From positions 461 through 8,856 of the forward strand of contig PLSZ01000087.1 in NCBI GenBank assembly GCA_003164305.1: DNA of 8,396 bases. Reading direction: 5' to 3'. The stretch comes from Acetobacteraceae bacterium (GTDB taxonomy: Bacteria > Pseudomonadota > Alphaproteobacteria > Acetobacterales > Acetobacteraceae). The notes beneath the pieces were generated by a model. It had not been told where the DNA came from and made no database searches. It saw only the letters and a list, made by a program, of their open reading frames with translations. Position numbers and translations under genes: made by a program. Positions 1 through 6,295 of this stretch are shown here, one piece after another; within the stretch, counting starts at the first letter, position 1; each line of letters begins with the position of its first letter.

Positions 1-132
1 GCCGCGCGCCAGGGCGAAGCTGGCCAACGGGTGGGTCAGCCATGCGCGCGCGGGCAGCGGACCGCTCTGGGCCATGGCGACCGCGACCAACAGCAAACCG
101 GCGGAGGCCACCCACCACGGACGGGTCCTCAT
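1..132 (-). CDS. Partial small membrane or exported protein, N-terminal 44 codons
   Basis: An open frame starts at ATG 130-132 and runs without a stop to the window edge; 44 residues are visible. It begins MRTRPWWVASAGLLLVAVAM, a charged start followed by a hydrophobic stretch (about residues 7-21) and AQSGPLPARA, which fits a signal peptide or a membrane anchor. I do not recognise the family. It starts only six bases after the phosphoesterase stop codon, on the same strand and in the same reading frame, so it is probably cotranscribed and translationally coupled. No Shine-Dalgarno sequence is visible before the ATG; a TTG at 136-138 is an alternative start. It would share the phosphate-linked control proposed for its upstream neighbour. 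The call rests on position, the open frame and the hydrophobic N-terminus only. Confidence 0.5.
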   Translation of the reverse strand, partial: MRTRPWWVASAGLLLVAVAMAQSGPLPARAWLTHPLASFALARG

Positions 133-138
133 CGCCAA

Positions 139-1821
139 TCAGGGAGGCGACGCAACCTGGGTGCCGGTTAACGGATCCAGATAAAGCACGTTATCGTGGC
201 CGCCAGACGACAGATCGAACAGGTCCATGATCGACCCCGCCGTCTCGTCGAAGGAGCCTCCGCCCAATCGCGCGCCATGCAGCCAGTTGTCCTCGATGAA
301 CCGTGCCACCGAGGCCTCCGAGATGCGGTCGTGGCTGATGTAATTGGCCTTGGCCCAGGGCGAGATGAGTAAGAAGGGAAGGCGGGTGCCGGGGCCGCAG
401 CGGCCGTTCGCCGGCTTGCCCGCCACGCCCGCCCGCGCGCTTCCCTCGCCGCATTTTCCTGGGCCGTTCAACTGGTCGGCCTCGGAATCGAACGACGGGT
501 TGGTGGTGGGGGCGAAAGCGTGATCGTACCAGCCATCCGAGTCATCCCAGGTGACGATGACCGCGGTGTCTTTCCAGCCCGGTTGCTGTTGCAGGAAGTT
601 GATGACCTCCACGGTGCCGGTCTGCTCGTCCAGCGGATCGGAGTATCCGGCGTGGCCATCCTGGTAAGCGGGCAGCTTGATGAACGACACGGCGGGATAG
701 TTCCCGGCCTTCACCGCGGCGTAGAAATCCCGCAGGTCATATTCGTGGTTGGCCGGATCGGCGGTCGTGCCGTCGGCCTGGAAGGAATAGCCGATGGCCT
801 GAAGCGAACTCGGGCGGGCATGGGACGGATTGGCGGTCGAGGCGTAATACTGGAACCAGTTGTGGTGCGCGATGTAGTCCGCGATGTCCGCGCCGACGAC
901 GCGGGAGTGCGTGGCGCGCGCGCATCCCGTGGTGCCGTTGGCATTGATGGTCTGCAAATTGAAGCCACCCATGAAGCCGCCCCAGGTGATGCGCCCGGCG
1001 TTGAGCTGGTCGCCGATATTCTTCCCCTCCAGCATCGTCTGATCACCGGGTACCGAGCAAACATCGTAGCCGGGATCGACGTCGTTGATCATCGTGAAAC
1101 CGCCCTGCCCGTCGGCGATGTAGTAAGACACGGCGGCGAGCGTGGATGGCTTTTTGGTGGTGGCGACCATGCGCATGCCGTTGGTCTGGCCGGACACCAG
1201 GTTGATCGCGCCCGGCGTCGAGGGCCCGTACGTTTCGTCAAAGAAATTGTCGCTCATGGCGAAATGCCGCGCGTAATTCCACAGCGCGGTGACGGTGTTG
1301 CCATCGTAATATCCCATGACCTGGCCCTTGGTGCCGAAAGCGCCGACGCCGCCGGCCGAGGCCCGTCCGGTGTATTTCGGAAACAAATCGGCGTTGCCTC
1401 CGTCGTAAGCTTGCTGCTCGGCAGTGTAGCGGTGGTCCTGCGTTGCCGTGCTGGCCTGCGTGCGATCCAGCCGGAACGGCTCGGCGACGTTGGCGCCATT
1501 GGCCCTGTTGGTGAAGTTTGGATTGTTGGTCAACAGGTTGGCCGCCGCCAGGTTGTTGACGGCGGGCGCGGCCGGTGTGGCCGGGAAGACCGGTTCGTCC
1601 GGGGGATTGGCGGCGTTGGGGTAGGTGGCGAAGTAATGATCGAACGACACGTTCTCGTTGAAGATCACCACCAGGTGCCGGATCGGCGTGGCGGCGGGCG
1701 CGGTCTCCTGAGGGGTCGTACCGGCCGGAGCCACGGCCCCGTCGGCGGCGTTAGCCGCGCCGCCCGTAGCGGCGAGGGCGACGAAGCTGGCGGCGAACAG
1801 CAGGATTTTGCGCGAATTCAT
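139..1821 (-). CDS. Secreted phosphoesterase, AcpA/phospholipase C superfamily
   Basis: A 560-residue protein of the phosphoesterase family (Pfam PF04185) that includes AcpA acid phosphatase and non-haemolytic phospholipases C. Residues 1-25 form a Sec signal peptide ending ANA-AD, so it should be periplasmic or secreted. The family core begins at RHLVVIFNENVSFDHYF (48-64); E56 and N57 match the AcpA metal ligands. GPSTPGA (199-205) places S201 at the AcpA nucleophile serine. TWDDSDGWYDH (424-434) supplies the Asp pair D426/D427, and a family-typical tail follows (PFLLISPWAKANYISHD, 482-498; RFIEDNW, 507-513). An Ala/Pro/Asn-rich stretch lies at about 70-115. The frame is open upstream to 1947, but I chose ATG 1821 because the signal peptide starts there; the extra 42 residues are low-quality sequence overlapping the kinase end. 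Known family members cleave phosphomonoesters or phospholipid head groups; which applies here is not visible. A near-consensus Pho box lies 62 bp upstream of the ATG. Confidence 0.93.
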   Translation of the reverse strand: MNSRKILLFAASFVALAATGGAANAADGAVAPAGTTPQETAPAATPIRHLVVIFNENVSFDHYFATYPNAANPPDEPVFPATPAAPAVNNLAAANLLTNNPNFTNRANGANVAEPFRLDRTQASTATQDHRYTAEQQAYDGGNADLFPKYTGRASAGGVGAFGTKGQVMGYYDGNTVTALWNYARHFAMSDNFFDETYGPSTPGAINLVSGQTNGMRMVATTKKPSTLAAVSYYIADGQGGFTMINDVDPGYDVCSVPGDQTMLEGKNIGDQLNAGRITWGGFMGGFNLQTINANGTTGCARATHSRVVGADIADYIAHHNWFQYYASTANPSHARPSSLQAIGYSFQADGTTADPANHEYDLRDFYAAVKAGNYPAVSFIKLPAYQDGHAGYSDPLDEQTGTVEVINFLQQQPGWKDTAVIVTWDDSDGWYDHAFAPTTNPSFDSEADQLNGPGKCGEGSARAGVAGKPANGRCGPGTRLPFLLISPWAKANYISHDRISEASVARFIEDNWLHGARLGGGSFDETAGSIMDLFDLSSGGHDNVLYLDPLTGTQVASPP

Positions 1822-1883
1822 CTGGGTCCATGGGGCGAGTGCGTTGCTCCGGCGGTCGCTACAGCAACGGCGGAGGCCTGGGT

Positions 1884-1901
1884 GTGACAGATTTATAACA
1901 G
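1884..1901 (-). promoter_or_regulatory. Pho box (predicted PhoB operator) upstream of the phosphoesterase
   Basis: On the minus strand this reads CTGTTATAAATCTGTCAC: two 7-bp direct repeats, CTGTTAT and CTGTCAC, separated by AAAT. The enterobacterial Pho box is CTGTCATAWAWCTGTCAY, so 17 of 18 positions agree; the mismatch is T for C at position 5. The AT-rich core stands out in GC-rich surroundings. It lies between the kinase stop and the phosphoesterase start, correctly oriented and 62 bp before the ATG. In PhoB-activated promoters this box replaces the -35 element. I do not see a good -10 hexamer at the expected distance downstream, so the transcription start is not placed. Inference: the phosphoesterase is induced by phosphate starvation. 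Confidence 0.8.
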
Positions 1902-1943
1902 CGACCAAAGCGCGGCGGATCACATGCCCGCGGGCGCCGGTCA

Positions 1944-3818
1944 TCACCGCGACGTGACGGACGCCGCCCGAGCGGTCCGTGTGTCGTCGCTGGCGCGGAG
2001 AATGCGGTTCGGCGGCAAATACACTTCCACCGACGTGCCAACGCCTTTGACGCTGCGCATCGTCAGGCGGCCGCCGTGCAACTCCGTCATCCGGCGGGCC
2101 AGCGGCAATCCCAGGCCAGTGCCCTCGAACGACCGGGCCAGCGAGTTCTCGACCTGGCCGAACGGCTCCATCGCGATGCCCAGTTCGGCTTCGTTCATGC
2201 CAATGCCGGTGTCGGCGATGGTGACGGCGAACCCACCGTCTTTTTCATGCCGCGCGGAGACCGTGATCGAACCGCCGCGCGGGGTAAACTTCACCGCGTT
2301 GGACAGCAGATTGATGAATACCTGGCGCAGCCTGGTGGTATCCCCGCGAATCACCGGCAACGTCTCCGGCAGGTTGGTGTCGATCGCCAACCCGGCCTCG
2401 GTCGCCTGCTCCCGCACCGTGGTCAGGCTGTCGTGGATGACTTCACGCAACGCGACCTGATCTTCGGCCAGGCTGGCGGTTCCTGATTCAACCTTCGACA
2501 GATCGAGGATCGAGTTGATCAGCTCCAGCAAATGGCGCCCGGACTTCATGATGTCGTCGGCGTACCCCGCGATCTGGCCGGCGGCGGGCATCGGCGCGAC
2601 ATAATGCGAGATCAGCTCGGAAAAGCCGATGACCGCATGCAAAGGCGTGCGCAGTTCATGACTCATTTGCGCCAGGAACTGTGATTTCGCCAAATTCGCC
2701 GCCTCGGCGCGCTGGGTGCTCAGCACCAGTTCACGGTTCACGGTGGCGAGCTTGCCCTGCTCGATGTGCAGTTCCGCGCGGGCGCTTTGCAGCGCGTCAT
2801 GTTCCCGCGCCAGTTCCAGTTCACGCTGATTGCGGCGGCGGATTTCGCGCACCAGCAGGATGTTCAGGGCGGCCAGCAATACGCTCGCGGCGACGCCGAT
2901 GCCGATTTCCAGCACCATGTGGGTGCGCGATTCGGTCAACTCATCGTCCAGGCTCAGGCCCGCGGCGACGATCAACGGGTAGTTCGGCAAGCGGCGCAGC
3001 GACCAGATGCGCGAAATCCCATCGACCGCGTCGGAGCGGACGACACCTTCCATCGCGTCTTGCTCCAGCATCACCGGCCACGGGCCGCCCATCGCCGAAG
3101 GGGATCCTTCAGGCAGGTCGCCAAACCGCGCCCGCAACAGACCATCCGATCCCACCAGCGCGATCACCCCTCTGGGCCCCAGATCAATCGAGCGGTGCAG
3201 CGACGTCAGGTCGTCCGGCGCCAGCGCGAATACCAGGATGCCGAGGAATTTGCCGTTGGCGTCGTCGATTCGTTTCGAAACCTGGATCATCACGCGGCCG
3301 GAAATGCGGCCGACGGTTGGCTCGCTGATGTACAGGTCGGGGTTCACCAGCGCGAGGTGAACCTTGACGTACTCCAGATCGCTCATGTCCAGGCCGCTGA
3401 TGCCAGGCTTGATCGTGGTCGAGATCAGCTTGCCGTTGGCGTCGACCAGGGAGACGAACATGGTCGGATGCGCCAGAGCGGGCAGTTCCTCCGACCAGCG
3501 ATCCAGCCTGAAGCCGACCGGGTCGGCGCGGATTTCGCGCGCGGTCAGGTCCATCGCGGCGCTGATCGTGCTGAGCGTGTGATAGACCTGCTCACAGAAC
3601 GCCGCGCTGAGGTTGCCGGCGGATGAGGTGGTGCGGTTGAGCGCGGCTTCCCGCACCGACCAGGCGGACACCATGATGGCGAGCCACAAACACGCCATCA
3701 AACCGAAAGAGCCGAGGCTGATCCAACGCGCCAAGGCGACCGCGTGCCGCTGGGTGGAGGCGGGGTCCCAGCGCGCGGAGTCTGATGGACTATCGGGCCG
3801 GATGGATGGCGGTGGCAT
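1944..3818 (-). CDS. Hybrid-less membrane sensor histidine kinase with periplasmic PDC/Cache-type domain
   Basis: A 624-residue sensor kinase. A first membrane segment (about 33-53) is followed by a large periplasmic region (about 54-298) that looks like a PDC/dCache sensor, including SLVDANGKLIST (123-134) and GVIALVGSDGLLRARFG (217-233). A second membrane segment (about 300-323) leads into a charged, coiled-coil-like linker (325-380). The HisKA H-box FLAQMSHELRTPLHAVIGFS (381-400) carries phospho-acceptor H387. The ATPase domain has the N-box FINLLSNAVKFTP (501-513), G1 DTGIGM (536-541), F-box EPFGQ (551-555) and G2 GTGLGL (566-571), so all catalytic boxes are intact. There is no receiver domain and no response regulator gene in the window, making it an orphan here. 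The start ATG at 3816-3818 is preceded only by a weak purine stretch (ACAGAG). The 61-bp gap after the alpha/beta hydrolase gene leaves either its own promoter or readthrough possible. The sensed ligand is unknown. Confidence 0.93.
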   Translation of the reverse strand: MPPPSIRPDSPSDSARWDPASTQRHAVALARWISLGSFGLMACLWLAIMVSAWSVREAALNRTTSSAGNLSAAFCEQVYHTLSTISAAMDLTAREIRADPVGFRLDRWSEELPALAHPTMFVSLVDANGKLISTTIKPGISGLDMSDLEYVKVHLALVNPDLYISEPTVGRISGRVMIQVSKRIDDANGKFLGILVFALAPDDLTSLHRSIDLGPRGVIALVGSDGLLRARFGDLPEGSPSAMGGPWPVMLEQDAMEGVVRSDAVDGISRIWSLRRLPNYPLIVAAGLSLDDELTESRTHMVLEIGIGVAASVLLAALNILLVREIRRRNQRELELAREHDALQSARAELHIEQGKLATVNRELVLSTQRAEAANLAKSQFLAQMSHELRTPLHAVIGFSELISHYVAPMPAAGQIAGYADDIMKSGRHLLELINSILDLSKVESGTASLAEDQVALREVIHDSLTTVREQATEAGLAIDTNLPETLPVIRGDTTRLRQVFINLLSNAVKFTPRGGSITVSARHEKDGGFAVTIADTGIGMNEAELGIAMEPFGQVENSLARSFEGTGLGLPLARRMTELHGGRLTMRSVKGVGTSVEVYLPPNRILRASDDTRTARAASVTSR

Positions 3819-3879
3819 GACTCTGTAATGGTTTCAGCGTGTCAGGTGTCGCACGGCGAGACACGTACGTAAATACGAC

Positions 3880-4770
3880 TTACCCGTCGTTTTGGACCGG
3901 GCTGTCTCGCAGGAAAGCGCGCACCTCACGCAAAAAGATGTCCAATTGATCGTGATGGACCCAATGCCCGGCCCCGGCGACCGGCACCCCGCGGGCGTTC
4001 CGGAAATAGTCGATCCGTCCGTCATCAGCCGGCGGTTTGGCCCATGAGTCGAGGCCATGCACCAGCAAGGTCGGGCAGGTAATGCGTGACCACAATTCAG
4101 CGATGGCGTCGCGGGTCATGTCGTAAGCGGGCCAAAGGCGGACATACTGGTCGAATTTCCAGCTGTAGGTGCCGTCCTCGTTCTGATTGACGCCGTGCTC
4201 GGTCAGATGGCGGGTTTGTTCGGTTGTGAGGTGAGCGTTGGCCTCGTGCATGCGCTGATGCGCTTCCTCGAGCGTCGCGTAGCGTCTGGGCACGCGGGCG
4301 GCGTAGGCGCGCTGCTCCTCGATCCAGCCGCGCATGCGTTCGGCGATCGGCTTGCGGTCGGCCTCGGCGTGGGATTTGGGGCCGGGCCCGAGGCCTTCGA
4401 TGGCGACGAGGTGGGAGACGTTCTCCGGATAGATGCCGGTATAGCGCAGCGAAATATTGCCGCCGAGCGAGTGGCCGATGATCCGTAACGGCGCGAGATG
4501 GCGTTGGTGGATCAGTTGCGCGAGGTCGTAGATATAGTTGGCGGCCGTGTAATGGCCGGAGTCGGACCATTGCGAGTCACCGTGGCCGCGCAGGTCGGGC
4601 GCGATGACGTGGTAGTCGTCCGCGAGCGCGGCGGCGACCCAGTCCCAGTTGCGGCAGTGATCGCGTCCGCCGTGTACGAGCAGCAGCGGCGGCGCGTCCG
4701 GGTTGCCCCAGTCGACGTAATGCAGCCGCAGACGCTGTGAAAAGTAGATCCGGGAGGTCGGTCCGTTCAT
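3880..4770 (-). CDS. Alpha/beta-fold hydrolase
   Basis: A 296-residue cytoplasmic alpha/beta hydrolase without a signal peptide. Counting from ATG 4768-4770, LLLVHGG (29-35) forms the oxyanion-hole region and VIAPDLRGHGDS (55-66) is the typical strand-loop after it. RIIGHSLGGN (96-105) is the nucleophile elbow with S101; LLVHGLDSW (235-243) offers the catalytic acid D241, and GAGHWVHHD (266-274) the catalytic H269. The triad is therefore complete. A lid of helices lies between about residues 130 and 225. The family covers esterases, lactonases, amidases and C-C bond hydrolases, and the sequence alone does not choose between them. The start overlaps the amidohydrolase stop as TGATG. A GTG one codon earlier (4771-4773) is an alternative start that also overlaps. 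No independent ribosome site is visible, so translation is probably coupled to the amidohydrolase and the two should act on one pathway. Confidence 0.9.
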   Translation of the reverse strand: MNGPTSRIYFSQRLRLHYVDWGNPDAPPLLLVHGGRDHCRNWDWVAAALADDYHVIAPDLRGHGDSQWSDSGHYTAANYIYDLAQLIHQRHLAPLRIIGHSLGGNISLRYTGIYPENVSHLVAIEGLGPGPKSHAEADRKPIAERMRGWIEEQRAYAARVPRRYATLEEAHQRMHEANAHLTTEQTRHLTEHGVNQNEDGTYSWKFDQYVRLWPAYDMTRDAIAELWSRITCPTLLVHGLDSWAKPPADDGRIDYFRNARGVPVAGAGHWVHHDQLDIFLREVRAFLRDSPVQNDG

Positions 4771-6215
4771 CACGCCTGGCCCATGGGCGGCAGCGACAGC
4801 GGCATCACCTCATCCGCGGTACGGCCTTTATAGTCGCGCTGGCGGGCGCCGCTGAGCATGCGTTGCTGCGCTTCCGTGAGAGTTTCCAGCGCGCCGGCGT
4901 GGTTGAGCGTCAGAACCTTGCCATTGCGCACCACCTGCTGCCCAGCGATGTAGACGTCGCGAATGGCGCGGTCGGCGGCGGTATAAATCAGCGAGCGTAA
5001 CGGATCGCGGGCCGGCATCATGAACGGATTCTTCAGGTCCACGAGCACGAAGTCGGCTTTGGCGCCGGGCGACAGGCGGCCGATGTCGTCGCGGCCCAGG
5101 GCAGCCGCGCCGCCGGCGGTCGCGGCGCGAAACACCTCAGCCGTGCTGGTGGTTTTGATGTTTTCCGCCAGGATGCGCGCGACGATCGACGCCAGCCGCA
5201 TTTCCTCGATCAGGTTATGCGGCGCGACGTCCGTTCCGATCCCGATATTGATGCCGGCGCGGCGGTAGCGGCCGAAATCCTCCATGCCGTGGCCGTAGCG
5301 GGCGAACGGCGACGGGCAATGCGCGACCGACGTGCCGCTGTCCGCCAACAGGTTGAGGTCTTCGTGGCTGTGCCAGTGCAACCACGAGTGCTCATCGAGG
5401 AAAATCGCGTGACCGAGAATCGCGCGCGGCCCGAGAATGCCGATTTGCTTCGCCCACTGCACCGGCGTTTTGCCGTGGCGCTTCACCATTTCCTGAAACT
5501 CGTTGACGCTTTGCGCGCAATGCGTGGTGAACGGCAGGTTTCGGTCGGCCGCGGCCTGCCATGAGTCGCTCAGCAGGTCCGCGGTGCAGGTATCGATCTG
5601 CGAGGGACAGACGATGCCGGACAGCCGGCCGGAGGGATGCCGGATCGCCTGATCGATCAGCTTCAACGCGTCGTCGAAGCCGTGCCGGCCGCCGATTTCG
5701 TCCCAGTTGTATTTAAGGTCCCAATCGTTATCGAGGTGCCAGCGCGCCGATGCGTAACCGGGCGCCAGAAACACGCGCAACCCGCTGCGCGCGGCGAGAT
5801 CGATCCAGCCGGGATCGTTGCCCGATAAATCCGCGACGGTGGTGATGCCGGTCAACAGCATCTCACAATACGCGACTTCCTTGCCCGCCTGACGGCCGGG
5901 TTCGTCCGGGCGGAACACGAAACCACGCTCGTACAGGCCGCTCATGTACATCGACGGCAGGCCGTGTTCTTCGCGCACGCCGCGAAAGAATGGCTCGGTG
6001 CTGGGGTGCGAGTGGATATCGACCAGACCGGGCATGACCATCAGATCGGTGCCGTCGATCGTTTCGTCCGCGTCATCGCTGTAATGCTTGCCGACGTAGG
6101 TGATGGCATCGCCCGCGAACACGACGTCGCCGTCCGTCAGGTACCCGTGGCTCTGTGTCGTGTTGTCCCACGCCACGATCCAGGCGGCATTCCTGATGCG
6201 AGTGGTTTTCGGCAT
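4770..6215 (-). CDS. ATZ/TRZ-type metal-dependent amidohydrolase
   Basis: A 481-residue protein of the amidohydrolase superfamily, close in layout to the chlorohydrolase/deaminase group (AtzA, TrzN, SsnA, guanine deaminase). An N-terminal beta-sandwich segment (1-60) leads into MPGLVDIHSHP (61-71) with metal ligands H68 and H70. TTHCAQ (230-235) gives H232, ILGHAIFLDE (266-275) gives H269, and GIGTDVAPHN (325-334) gives D329. The C-terminal part, with GRLSPGAKADFVLVD, closes the sandwich domain. The position usually occupied by Glu after the third ligand (HxxE) is Gln235 here. Members hydrolyse amino, chloro or ring-amide bonds of heterocycles; the substrate is not identifiable. The start ATG 6213-6215 has a good ribosome site, GGAGA, five bases upstream (6221-6225). 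The gene is first of a two-gene unit with the alpha/beta hydrolase and is divergent from the binding-protein gene. Confidence 0.92.
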   Translation of the reverse strand: MPKTTRIRNAAWIVAWDNTTQSHGYLTDGDVVFAGDAITYVGKHYSDDADETIDGTDLMVMPGLVDIHSHPSTEPFFRGVREEHGLPSMYMSGLYERGFVFRPDEPGRQAGKEVAYCEMLLTGITTVADLSGNDPGWIDLAARSGLRVFLAPGYASARWHLDNDWDLKYNWDEIGGRHGFDDALKLIDQAIRHPSGRLSGIVCPSQIDTCTADLLSDSWQAAADRNLPFTTHCAQSVNEFQEMVKRHGKTPVQWAKQIGILGPRAILGHAIFLDEHSWLHWHSHEDLNLLADSGTSVAHCPSPFARYGHGMEDFGRYRRAGINIGIGTDVAPHNLIEEMRLASIVARILAENIKTTSTAEVFRAATAGGAAALGRDDIGRLSPGAKADFVLVDLKNPFMMPARDPLRSLIYTAADRAIRDVYIAGQQVVRNGKVLTLNHAGALETLTEAQQRMLSGARQRDYKGRTADEVMPLSLPPMGQA

Positions 6216-6295
6216 CGGTCTCTCCGGTTTGGGCGATGGACGGCGGTGGCGACGCTTCGTATGGTCACTCGGTTCGATTGCCGGAGCAAGCCGCC
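6216..6295. promoter_or_regulatory. Divergent 80-bp intergenic region with both ribosome binding sites
   Basis: This spacer separates the amidohydrolase start (minus) from the substrate-binding protein start (plus), so promoters for both directions should lie in or near it. The ribosome sites are visible: minus-strand GGAGA at 6221-6225, five bases before ATG 6215, and plus-strand GGAG at 6283-6286, nine bases before ATG 6296. I could not find -35/-10 pairs that convince in either direction, and no clear long palindrome that would mark a regulator site. The spacing makes shared control of uptake and degradation plausible, but that is inference. Confidence 0.5.

Noticed and set aside
520..1887. 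455-residue open frame on the plus strand opposite the phosphoesterase
   Set aside because: Its translation is rich in Gly, Val, Arg and Asp with no family motif or ribosome site, while the opposite strand encodes a clear PF04185 enzyme. It is a by-product of GC-rich codon use.
1926..1935. Palindrome GCCCGCGGGC just before the kinase stop on the plus strand
   Set aside because: It lacks a loop, and a 10-bp GC palindrome is expected by chance in DNA of this composition.
1822..1947. Upstream extension of the phosphoesterase by 42 residues
   Set aside because: The signal peptide begins at 1821, the extension overlaps the kinase stop and the Pho box, and its composition is not protein-like.
2766..3626. 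286-residue plus-strand frame (and a 215-residue one) inside the kinase gene
   Set aside because: They lie opposite the kinase sensor and linker domains, have no recognisable domain, and show the Arg/Ala/Gln-rich composition typical of antisense frames.
3846..3864. Imperfect hairpin (GTGTC...GACAC) between the alpha/beta hydrolase and the kinase
   Set aside because: The stem is short and bulged and no T-run follows, so I could not support a terminator or operator call.
6279..6290. TTGC-CGGA-GCAA mini-hairpin placing the binding-protein ribosome site in its loop
   Set aside because: A 4-bp stem is too weak to be an RNA switch, and nothing else in the 80-bp leader resembles a riboswitch.
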